Source: Prochlorococcus sp. AG-388-E21 (GTDB lineage Bacteria; Cyanobacteriota; Cyanobacteriia; PCC-6307; Cyanobiaceae). Taken from it: a stretch of DNA of 64,000 nt. Every line of letters starts with the position of its first letter. The first letter of the stretch is position 1. The stretch is from contig QCGO01000004.1 of the NCBI GenBank assembly GCA_003279855.1, positions 62,001 to 126,000 of the forward strand. Direction: 5' to 3'. Shown here piece after piece: positions 54,614-64,000 of the stretch. Below the pieces are notes generated by a model. The model was given only the letters and a program-made list of their open reading frames with translations. It was not told where the DNA came from and searched no databases. Position numbers and translations under genes: made by a program.

Positions 54614-55843
54614 CTAATGAAGAGACTTTCGCGCACTAATCATGCCTATATAACCAGTTGATTCCAGTGAACACCTTAACAACATTCCGATCACAAAAAA
54701 TGAGGATAATAAGGAATTTCCTCCGTAACTTACAAAAGGTAATGGTAACCCAGTTGTGGGCATTGTTCCTGTTGCCACAGCTATATGCATTATGGATTGA
54801 CCTATAAGTAAGGTTACGCATCCAATAGCAACTAACTTTGTATAATTATTTCTACACTTTATTGCGATTCTTAAGCTTACATAAGAAAAAAGAACTAAAA
54901 AGCCCAACAATAATGTTGATCCTAATAAACCAAATTCTTCTGCAAAAATAGCAAAAATGAAATCTGTGCTTTGAATTGGTAAATATTGTAATTTTTGTGT
55001 AGAGAGGCCAAATCCTTGTCCCAATAATCCTCCTGAACCTATCGCTAGTAAACTCTGAATTAATTGATAGCCATTGCCCTCTGCATCTTTCCAAGGATCT
55101 ATGAATGATATGACTCTTAGCTTTTGATACTCATTACTCAAAATACTAATACAACCACTTAAAACTCCTAATGAAGCTACTGATAAGAGTGAACTGAATT
55201 TTACTCCCCCACATAAACCCATTACCCAAAAAAGAATTCCTGTTAAACCTGCAGTACTTAAATTGGGCTGCTTCATTATTAGTAAAATTAAAAACCCAAA
55301 GGTGCTTAATGAAATAATTTTTCTATTATTTTTAACTAAATTCCAATGTGCAAACAAGTTGGCTGCTTCCAAAATTGAAAAAGGTTTAATTAATTCCGAC
55401 GGTTGAAGTTGTAGAGGACCTAAAATTAACCATCTTGAAGAACCGTTAACTGTACTGCCAAAGAATATTGTTAAAATTATCAAGAAAATTAAAAAGTAAA
55501 AAATAATTTTTGAAATTTTTAAAAGATCTCTAATATTTGTATTTAAAACAAAATAAAAAAAAGTTAATCCAGGAATACACCAAATAATTTGTCTTTTTAA
55601 ATAATAAGCCCAATCCCCCATTTCCTTGCTAGCGACCCACCAACTAGCAGAACCAAGAATAAACAAACCTAAAAAAGACCAAATACCAATCAAAATAAGT
55701 AGAAGTTTTCCTTCATAAGGCCAAATTTTCCAAGGTATAGGTAAGAAATTGTCTCTTAAATAGTTGGGGTTATTTATGGAATCAAAAGTTCTATTTCTTT
55801 TAAAATCACTCTTATATTTTGTAGCTGATTTACTTATCTCCAA
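54614..55843 (-). CDS. ftsW: FtsW/RodA/SpoVE family protein, likely FtsW
   Basis: GSSRWLILGPLQLQPSELIK, TDFIFAIFAEEFGLLG, LPLPFVSYGGNSLL. Confidence 0.9.
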   Translation of the reverse strand: MEISKSATKYKSDFKRNRTFDSINNPNYLRDNFLPIPWKIWPYEGKLLLILIGIWSFLGLFILGSASWWVASKEMGDWAYYLKRQIIWCIPGLTFFYFVLNTNIRDLLKISKIIFYFLIFLIILTIFFGSTVNGSSRWLILGPLQLQPSELIKPFSILEAANLFAHWNLVKNNRKIISLSTFGFLILLIMKQPNLSTAGLTGILFWVMGLCGGVKFSSLLSVASLGVLSGCISILSNEYQKLRVISFIDPWKDAEGNGYQLIQSLLAIGSGGLLGQGFGLSTQKLQYLPIQSTDFIFAIFAEEFGLLGSTLLLGFLVLFSYVSLRIAIKCRNNYTKLVAIGCVTLLIGQSIMHIAVATGTMPTTGLPLPFVSYGGNSLLSSFFVIGMLLRCSLESTGYIGMISARKSLH

Positions 55844-56040
55844 TTTAAAGTTTGTAGATATACTATTGAGACGTTAAATGACTACTTTGCCAAGTCTTTA
55901 TGCTCCTTTTTGAGTAAATTTGAGTTTTTAGATTCTCATTAATAAAACTAAATTTATTTTTAGTTTTTCAAAAACATATAAATCAAATATCACAAATCTT
56001 AAGAATTAGGACTTTAAACAAAATATTCCTAGCTAAAAGG

Positions 56041-56099
56041 CCCCTCCCCATGATAGATTCCGTGGGTTTATATACTTACTTAAATCTGTATAGAGGGGG
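56041..56099 (+). promoter_or_regulatory. Candidate atp operon leader fold: CCCCTC (56041-56046) can pair with SD-like GAGGGG (56093-56098) before atpI
   Basis: Complementary GC-rich tracts in an AT-rich leader. Confidence 0.4.
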
Positions 56100-56110
56100 T
56101 TTTCTAAATT

Positions 56111-56590
56111 ATGTTCACATCTGTGGACTCAAATAGAAAAAAAATTGTTGAGCATCTTCCTGGTAAGAATGGTCATGATTCCCCTACCCAGGGTAATTCT
56201 TTCATTAATAAGATTAAATTTGTTTTTGCAAGTCAATTTCAAAAATTATTTTTAAATATTGATGAATACACTAAATTGCAAATAACAATTTTTGGTATTA
56301 CTTTTATCGTTGCCAGTTTAGTTTCATCTATAACGGGAATTATAATTGGATATACTTTTGGTTTTAGTGTTTTTATAGGTGCCATTGCCGGTATTTTTTA
56401 CTTACGTTTGCTTGCTAAAAGCATCGGAAAAATAGGGAAAGAATCTAATGGGGTTTCTCAATTGCAACTATTGGTTCCAGTTTGTCTCTTTCTTTTTGCA
56501 AGCAAGCTAGGATCCTTAGATATTTTCCCAGCAATGATAGGCTTTTTTATCTATAAGCCTTCTCTTATATTGTATTTCTCACGTTCTTAA
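56111..56590 (+). CDS. atpI: ATP synthase subunit I
   Basis: First gene of atp cluster; four TM segments; IAGIFYLRLLAKSIGKIG. Confidence 0.85.
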   Translation: MFTSVDSNRKKIVEHLPGKNGHDSPTQGNSFINKIKFVFASQFQKLFLNIDEYTKLQITIFGITFIVASLVSSITGIIIGYTFGFSVFIGAIAGIFYLRLLAKSIGKIGKESNGVSQLQLLVPVCLFLFASKLGSLDIFPAMIGFFIYKPSLILYFSRS

Positions 56591-56635
56591 ATAAATTTTG
56601 CTTTTCAAAATTTATTAATTTTTATTCAAATCAAA

Positions 56636-57361
56636 ATGTTCTTAAACTCCTTGCCAACAAATTTTGCCGCATTAGAAGTAGGACAACATCTTTATTGGCA
56701 AATTGGAAATATAAGACTTCACGGACAAGTTTTTTTAACTTCTTGGATCCTATTAGGTGCTTTATTAGTTTTCATCTCTTTAGGTACAAAAAAAATGGAA
56801 AATGATCCTAAGGGATTGCAGAATTTACTTGAATTTTTGTGGGACTACATCAGAGATCTTGCAAGAACTCAAATCGGTGAAAAAGTATATAGAGATTGGA
56901 TGCCTTTTATAGGAACTCTATTTTTATTTGTATTTGTAAGTAATTGGGGAGGAGCGCTTATACCTTGGAGATTAATAAAATTACCAAGTGGAGAATTAGG
57001 AGCCCCAACAGCTGATATTAATACAACGATTGCATTGGCATTGTTAGTTTCTCTATCTTACTTTTATGCTGGGCTTAGTAATAAGGGTTGGAGATATTTT
57101 GAATATTATGTTCATCCAACACCTATAATGTTGCCTTTTAAAATTCTAGAAGACTTTACTAAACCTTTATCTTTATCCTTTAGGCTTTTTGGAAATATTC
57201 TTGCTGATGAACTTGTTGTTGGTGTTTTGGTTTTTCTAGTTCCATTGGTTTTGCCCATTCCTGTAATGTTTCTAGGGTTGTTCACAAGTGCAATTCAAGC
57301 ATTAATCTTTGCTACACTCGCTGCTTACTACATAGGAGAAGCCGTAGAAGAACATCATTAG
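56636..57361 (+). CDS. atpB: ATP synthase F0 subunit a
   Basis: [49 protein letters not shown]. Confidence 0.98.
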   Translation: MFLNSLPTNFAALEVGQHLYWQIGNIRLHGQVFLTSWILLGALLVFISLGTKKMENDPKGLQNLLEFLWDYIRDLARTQIGEKVYRDWMPFIGTLFLFVFVSNWGGALIPWRLIKLPSGELGAPTADINTTIALALLVSLSYFYAGLSNKGWRYFEYYVHPTPIMLPFKILEDFTKPLSLSFRLFGNILADELVVGVLVFLVPLVLPIPVMFLGLFTSAIQALIFATLAAYYIGEAVEEHH

Positions 57362-57378
57362 TTTCTCTTTAATATATT

Positions 57379-57468
57379 CAGACTCTTTTACAAAGGGCCT
57401 GTAATCTGGCAAAATATTTAATCGCGTAGGTCTGAAAAATTCAGACCCATTCTTAAAAAAAAAGAATG
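57379..57468 (+). promoter_or_regulatory. Three consecutive candidate hairpins in the atpB-atpE intergenic region
   Basis: TTACA-N7-TGTAA; GGTCTGAA-AAA-TTCAGACC; CATTCTT-A7-AAGAATG. Confidence 0.6.
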
Positions 57469-57508
57469 TCCAAGCGTGTTAGACAAAAAGATTTATCACA
57501 AGCATTAA

Positions 57509-57772
<264 letters not shown>

Positions 57773-57840
57773 AAGTTAATGTTGCTTTTAATTCTTATTA
57801 GCAATATTTAAATATAATTTTTTAATTTCAACTGAAACAT

Positions 57841-58302
57841 ATGTTGGCCTTTAATTTTTTTGGTGCTACTGAAGGTGGTTTATTTGATATAAATGCCACT
57901 TTGCCTCTTATGGCAATACAAGTAGTCGCTCTTACTTACATACTAAATTCTCTTTTTTTTAAGCCAGTAGGCAATGTTGTTGAAAAAAGAGAAAAATTTG
58001 TAAGTAACAATATTTTGGATGCCAAAAATAAACTTTCAGAAGTTGAAAAATTAGAAGCTGATTTATTAAGTCAGCTTCAAAGCGCTCGCTCTGAAGCTCA
58101 AAAGATTGTGAGCGAAGCTGAGAATGAATCTGATAAGCTTTATAAAGAAGCTCTTGAACTTGCTAATAATGAAGCAAACGCTTCTAAGGAAAAAGCAAGG
58201 TTAGAAATAGAAAATCAGACATCTTCAGCTCGTGAACAGCTTTTTAAACAAGCTGATGACTTAAGCGAACTTATTGTTAATAGATTAATTCTAGAAAAAT
58301 GA
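57841..58302 (+). CDS. atpG: ATP synthase F0 subunit b'
   Basis: [38 protein letters not shown]. Confidence 0.95.
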   Translation: MLAFNFFGATEGGLFDINATLPLMAIQVVALTYILNSLFFKPVGNVVEKREKFVSNNILDAKNKLSEVEKLEADLLSQLQSARSEAQKIVSEAENESDKLYKEALELANNEANASKEKARLEIENQTSSAREQLFKQADDLSELIVNRLILEK

Positions 58303-58811
58303 ATTTACCTCTTCTAGCTACAGAAGGTTTTGGATTAAATCTTAATTTATTCGAAACTAACGTTCTTAATTGGGCTGTAGTTGTTTTTGGCCTTTATAAA
58401 TTTTTACCAGGCTTTCTAGGTAAAATGCTTCAAAAAAGAAGAGAGGGAATTCTTCTTGAATTAAAAGATGCAGAAGATCGACTTCTTAAGGCTACTCAAG
58501 CTTTAGATAAAGCAAAGACTGACTTATCTTTAGCAGAAGAAAAAGCTAGTCAAATAAAAGCAGATTCCCTTAAAAGATCTGAATCAATCAGGATGGAAAG
58601 TGAGAAAAAAGCCATTGAAGAGATGGCACGAATAAAACAAAGTGCAATCTCTGATGAAAGCTCAGAAGCCTCAAGAGCGATTTCTCAACTTCGTAAAGAA
58701 GCTGTTGAATTAGCTATTAAGAAAGCTTTAGATTCTCTACCAAATAGACTTGATCAAACAACTCAAGAAAACTTGGTAACTCAATCCATAAATAATATTG
58801 AGATGAATTAA
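58299..58811 (+). CDS. atpF: ATP synthase F0 subunit b
   Basis: [31 protein letters not shown]. Confidence 0.96.
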   Translation: MNLPLLATEGFGLNLNLFETNVLNWAVVVFGLYKFLPGFLGKMLQKRREGILLELKDAEDRLLKATQALDKAKTDLSLAEEKASQIKADSLKRSESIRMESEKKAIEEMARIKQSAISDESSEASRAISQLRKEAVELAIKKALDSLPNRLDQTTQENLVTQSINNIEMN

Positions 58812-59353
58812 TGCCACTTTTAAATTCCGTTACTACCCCATACGCAGAAGCATTACTTCAGGTTGTTAGTGAAAACGATCAAACTGAAGAGATGGTTAAG
58901 GAGGTAAAACAACTACTATCCTTAATAAATGATTCCCCTGATCTAGAAAAAACATTATCTTCTCCAGTTTTAGAGACAGATACTAAGAAAAAAATAATAA
59001 TTGAAATTTTTTCAGAAAAGATTAATTCTTCTCTTCTAAATTTTTTAAAACTATTAGCTGATAGGCAAAGAATTGGAATTGTAACTTCAATTCTCGAAAG
59101 ATTTTTAGAAATTTACAGAGAAAATAGTAATATTGCTTTGGCAACTGTTACTTCTGCTGTTGAGCTTACTGATGACCAAAAAGGTTTAATTACCAAAAAA
59201 ATTATCAACATAGCTGGAACTGAAAAATTAGAACTTGTAACTAAAATCGATCCATCCCTCATTGGTGGTTTCGTCGCGAGTGTAGGATCTAAAGTAATTG
59301 ATGCTAGTCTTGCCTCTCAAATTAGAAAGCTTGGTTTGTCACTATCCAAGTAA
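58811..59353 (+). CDS. atpH: ATP synthase F1 subunit delta
   Basis: TPYAEALLQVVSE ... LVTKIDPSLIGGFVASVGSKVIDASLASQIRKL. Confidence 0.95.
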   Translation: MPLLNSVTTPYAEALLQVVSENDQTEEMVKEVKQLLSLINDSPDLEKTLSSPVLETDTKKKIIIEIFSEKINSSLLNFLKLLADRQRIGIVTSILERFLEIYRENSNIALATVTSAVELTDDQKGLITKKIINIAGTEKLELVTKIDPSLIGGFVASVGSKVIDASLASQIRKLGLSLSK

Positions 59354-59372
59354 ATTCAAAATCCAACCTTAA

Positions 59373-60902
<1,530 letters not shown>

Positions 60903-60921
60903 ATTTAAATTAGGAGATATT

Positions 60922-61872
60922 ATGGCAAATCTTAAAGAAATTAGAGATCGAATTGTTTCTGTTAAAAATACTAGAAAAATAACAGAAGCTATGAGATTAG
61001 TTGCGGCTGCTAAGGTGAGGAGGGCACAAGATCAAGTACTGAAAAGTAGACCTTTCGCTGACAAACTTGCGCGTGTCCTGGAGAATATTCAATCTAGGGT
61101 TCAGTTTGAAGCTGTAGACTCTCCTCTGTTATCCAAAAGGAACGTAAAAGCAATCTCCTTAGTTTGCGTAACTGCCGATAGAGGTTTATGTGGTGGATAC
61201 AATACCAACATAATTAAAAAGGTAGAAATTAGATACGCGGAGTTGATCAAACAAGGTTTTGAACCTAACTTGATTTTAGTTGGCAAAAAGGCAATAGGTT
61301 ATTTCCAAAATAGGAAAGATAAATATGTAATAAAAAGTACATTTAAAGAGCTAGAACAAGTACCAACAGCTATAGATTCTGAAGGAATAACTAATGAAGT
61401 CTTAGCCGAATTTTTATCAGAAAACTCAGATAGGGTAGAGATTATATATACCAAATTCATCACTCTCGTGAGTTGTGCTCCAGTTGTGCAAACATTGTTG
61501 CCATTAGATCCTCAAGGAATTGCTGAGGATAATGATGAGATTTTTAGATTAACTACAAAAAATAGTAAGTTACTCGTTGAAAAATCAAATATAGAAAAGA
61601 ATGATTCAGAGAAATTGCCTTCTGATATTGTTTTTGAACAAAGTCCTGATCAGTTATTAGATTCCTTATTACCTTTGTACTTACAGAATCAGATTCTTAG
61701 AGCGCTGCAAGAGTCAGCCGCTTCAGAACTTGCCTGTAGAATGACAGCTATGAATAATGCGAGTGATAATGCTAAAGAATTAGCAAGTACTTTAAACCTT
61801 ACCTATAACAAAGCAAGACAAGCTGCTATAACTCAGGAAATACTTGAAGTAGTAGGAGGTTCAGCAGTCTAG
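60922..61872 (+). CDS. atpC: ATP synthase F1 subunit gamma
   Basis: MANLKEIRDRIVSVKNTRKITEAMRLVAAAKVRRAQ; ATG 60922 after AGGAGA preferred to upstream ATG 60889. Confidence 0.97.
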   Translation: MANLKEIRDRIVSVKNTRKITEAMRLVAAAKVRRAQDQVLKSRPFADKLARVLENIQSRVQFEAVDSPLLSKRNVKAISLVCVTADRGLCGGYNTNIIKKVEIRYAELIKQGFEPNLILVGKKAIGYFQNRKDKYVIKSTFKELEQVPTAIDSEGITNEVLAEFLSENSDRVEIIYTKFITLVSCAPVVQTLLPLDPQGIAEDNDEIFRLTTKNSKLLVEKSNIEKNDSEKLPSDIVFEQSPDQLLDSLLPLYLQNQILRALQESAASELACRMTAMNNASDNAKELASTLNLTYNKARQAAITQEILEVVGGSAV

Positions 61873-61886
61873 CGGAATCGTTCAAA

Positions 61887-62213
61887 ATGTCGGAATATAA
61901 TATAAAAGTTGAATTAGAAAAAAAGACGTATGTTTTTTTATGTCCTGAAGATCAAGATATAATATCTGCTGCTAGAGCTAATGGAATTGATTTACCAAGT
62001 AGTTGCTGTTCAGGAGTATGTACAAGCTGCGCCTCAATGGTGATTGATGGATCAGTTGAACAAGAGGATGCAATGGGTTTAAATGATGATTTGAAGGAAA
62101 AGGGCTTTGCTCTTTTATGTGTTGCGTATCCAAAGTCTGATCTACATATTATTATCGGCGATGAAGTTGAAGATAATTTATATAATAATCAATTTGGTAA
62201 ATATCAAAAATGA
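61887..62213 (+). CDS. Plant-type 2Fe-2S ferredoxin
   Basis: LPSSCCSGVCTSCASMVIDGSV ... GFALLCVAYPKSD. Confidence 0.92.
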   Translation: MSEYNIKVELEKKTYVFLCPEDQDIISAARANGIDLPSSCCSGVCTSCASMVIDGSVEQEDAMGLNDDLKEKGFALLCVAYPKSDLHIIIGDEVEDNLYNNQFGKYQK

Positions 62214-62419
62214 ACTTAAAAAAGGTTGATTTTTATTTAGATTGGCCAGGATCAAAAAACATTGTTCATTTGAGGAGATTTATTACTGAAAATCTGATGA
62301 AAAAAGGGGAAGTTATAAGATGGTCTATCGTAGATATTCAAGATTCAGTTGAGTCCCTTAATATAAAAAAAATAAGAATTAAGGCTGTTTTAGCAAATCC
62401 AGTGAATTCAAAAATATAA
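62210..62419 (+). CDS. Uncharacterised 69-aa protein
   Basis: ATGA overlap with ferredoxin gene, fills interval before DUF3326 gene. Confidence 0.7.
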   Translation: MNLKKVDFYLDWPGSKNIVHLRRFITENLMKKGEVIRWSIVDIQDSVESLNIKKIRIKAVLANPVNSKI

Positions 62420-62423
62420 TCCA

Positions 62424-63482
62424 ATGTCAATATCCCCCACAATATTTATAATTCCAACTGGAATTGGATGTGAAATAGGAGGCTTCGCTGGTGATGCCCT
62501 TCCTGCTGCAAAATTATTAGCCTCTGCGAGTGGATGTTTAATTACTCATCCAAATGTCATGAATGGGGGATCTCTTTCTGAACAGAACAAAGATATTTTT
62601 TACGTGGAGGGTTATAGTTTAGATCGATTTGCTAAAGGAGAAATTGGTCTCAAAAGTGTAAAACAGCAGAAAATTGGAATAATTTTTGATTCGAGTATTG
62701 AACATAAAATATTAATGAGACATTTACAAGCCACAGATGCTTGTGTCGCAACTTTAGGGATTGATGTTGATTCATATGTTTTAACAAAAGAACCGCTAGG
62801 AATAGTTATTGAGTCTGAATCAAAAGGTATAAGCGAAGGTTTAATTGAAAATCCCGATACTTTAATTGAAGCAGGAGAAAGGCTTATAGAGAAAGGGATA
62901 ACTGCAATAGCGATAGTAGCCAAATTCCCTGATGATACTGATTTGATTGAGACAAATTCATATAGGGAGGGAAAGGGGGTTGATCCTATTGCTGGAGTGG
63001 AGGCTGTAATAAGTCACTTGATAAGTAAGTATCTCAAAGTCCCCTGTGCACATGCACCTGCATTAAGTCCAATTGAATTGAACGAAAATTTAGATCCTCG
63101 TGCTGCTTCAGAAGAAATAGGATATACATTTTTGCCATCAGTACTGATTGGATTAAGTAATGCACCAGATCTTATAGAATTGACTGATAACAATGAAAAT
63201 ATAACCTTACACCCAAGTCATATCGAATCTATTGTTGTTCCAAGTGGGGCATTAGGAGGAGAAGGAGTATTAGCTTGTCTTGAGAGAGGTTTAAATGTAA
63301 TCTCTGTAAAAAATAAAAATATATTAAATCTTGGTAATCATAATTTAAATTATCCCAAACTTATTGAAGTGGATAGTTACTTCGAGGCGGCAGGCTTAAT
63401 TCTTGCTCTTAGACAGGGAATTAATCTAAAATCAATTAAAAGACCGTTGAATAAAGTCCAAGAATTAAATTTTAAGAAATAG
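62424..63482 (+). CDS. DUF3326 family protein
   Basis: IFIIPTGIGCEIGGFAGDALPAAKLLAS; family name from recall. Confidence 0.75.
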   Translation: MSISPTIFIIPTGIGCEIGGFAGDALPAAKLLASASGCLITHPNVMNGGSLSEQNKDIFYVEGYSLDRFAKGEIGLKSVKQQKIGIIFDSSIEHKILMRHLQATDACVATLGIDVDSYVLTKEPLGIVIESESKGISEGLIENPDTLIEAGERLIEKGITAIAIVAKFPDDTDLIETNSYREGKGVDPIAGVEAVISHLISKYLKVPCAHAPALSPIELNENLDPRAASEEIGYTFLPSVLIGLSNAPDLIELTDNNENITLHPSHIESIVVPSGALGGEGVLACLERGLNVISVKNKNILNLGNHNLNYPKLIEVDSYFEAAGLILALRQGINLKSIKRPLNKVQELNFKK

Positions 63483-63487
63483 CTTTT

Positions 63488-64000
63488 TTAATTAGAGATT
63501 GCAATTGGTACTCTCCAGTCACTACCAAGTGATTGACTACTTAGTTTTAGTATTGGAGGAGCTTGCTTTCTTTTGAATTCTGCTTTTTTAATAAGTGTAA
63601 TTATTTTTAAAATTTGTTCTTTGGTATGACCATCTTGTTCAAGAAGTTGTAAATCTTTTTTTTCTTCAATAATTCCCTTAAGAATTTTATCCAATAATGA
63701 GTATGGAGGTAGTGAATCAGTATCAAATTGATCAGGACCAAGTTCAGCGCTTGGAGGCTTAGTGCAGATTTGATCGCCTATTATTTTGACTTTGGTATCT
63801 AATTTATATGCTTTTCTATGTTCTATTGAATCTTTACTATCAAGCCATCTACACAATTTAAAAACGTTAGTTTTATATAAATCACCTATTACAGATAATC
63901 CTCCATTCATGTCACCATATAAAGTGCAATATCCAACAGCTAGTTCTGATTTATTACCTGTTGAAAGTAACAAATGCTTTTCTTGATTAGCTAAAGCCAT
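63488..64000 (-). CDS. nadE: Glutamine-dependent NAD+ synthetase, C-terminal part (5' end outside window)
   Basis: LLLSTGNKSELAVGYCTLYGDMNGGLSVIGDLYKTNVF, KPPSAELGPDQFDTDSLPPY. Confidence 0.95.
   Translation of the reverse strand: MALANQEKHLLLSTGNKSELAVGYCTLYGDMNGGLSVIGDLYKTNVFKLCRWLDSKDSIEHRKAYKLDTKVKIIGDQICTKPPSAELGPDQFDTDSLPPYSLLDKILKGIIEEKKDLQLLEQDGHTKEQILKIITLIKKAEFKRKQAPPILKLSSQSLGSDWRVPIAISN

Overview
This 64 kb window is AT-rich, gene-dense cyanobacterial chromosome. Gene content, gene order and protein sequences fit a marine picocyanobacterium, most likely a high-light Prochlorococcus (inferred from recall, not a database search). I call about 67 genes, almost all core housekeeping: fusA (3' end)-tuf-rpsJ, rne-rnhB, rimP-nusA-ylxR-infB, rpoB-rpoC1-rpoC2, a bioF-bioK-bioC-bioD-bioA operon, purB, fumC, glnB, queF, ccs1/ccdA, ftsW, the atpI-B-E-G-F-H-A-C operon and the 5' end of nadE (minus strand, cut by the window end). 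I saw no CRISPR array, rRNA, transposase or prophage, and recognised no tRNA by eye. I found no convincing new multi-gene system. The best second-look items are small or sub-genic: a tandem hairpin leader before atpE, a possible sequestered ribosome-binding site before atpI, a PII protein with Ser49 but Phe51, a PNPase-binding-type nonapeptide at the RNase E C-terminus whose DNA overlaps rnhB, an unlisted 50-aa HLI gene and a small membrane ORF lacking an ATG start, an 18-nt repeat tract in infB, an aldo/keto reductase that seems to have lost its cluster cysteines, and convergent genes sharing one TTAA as both stop codons.
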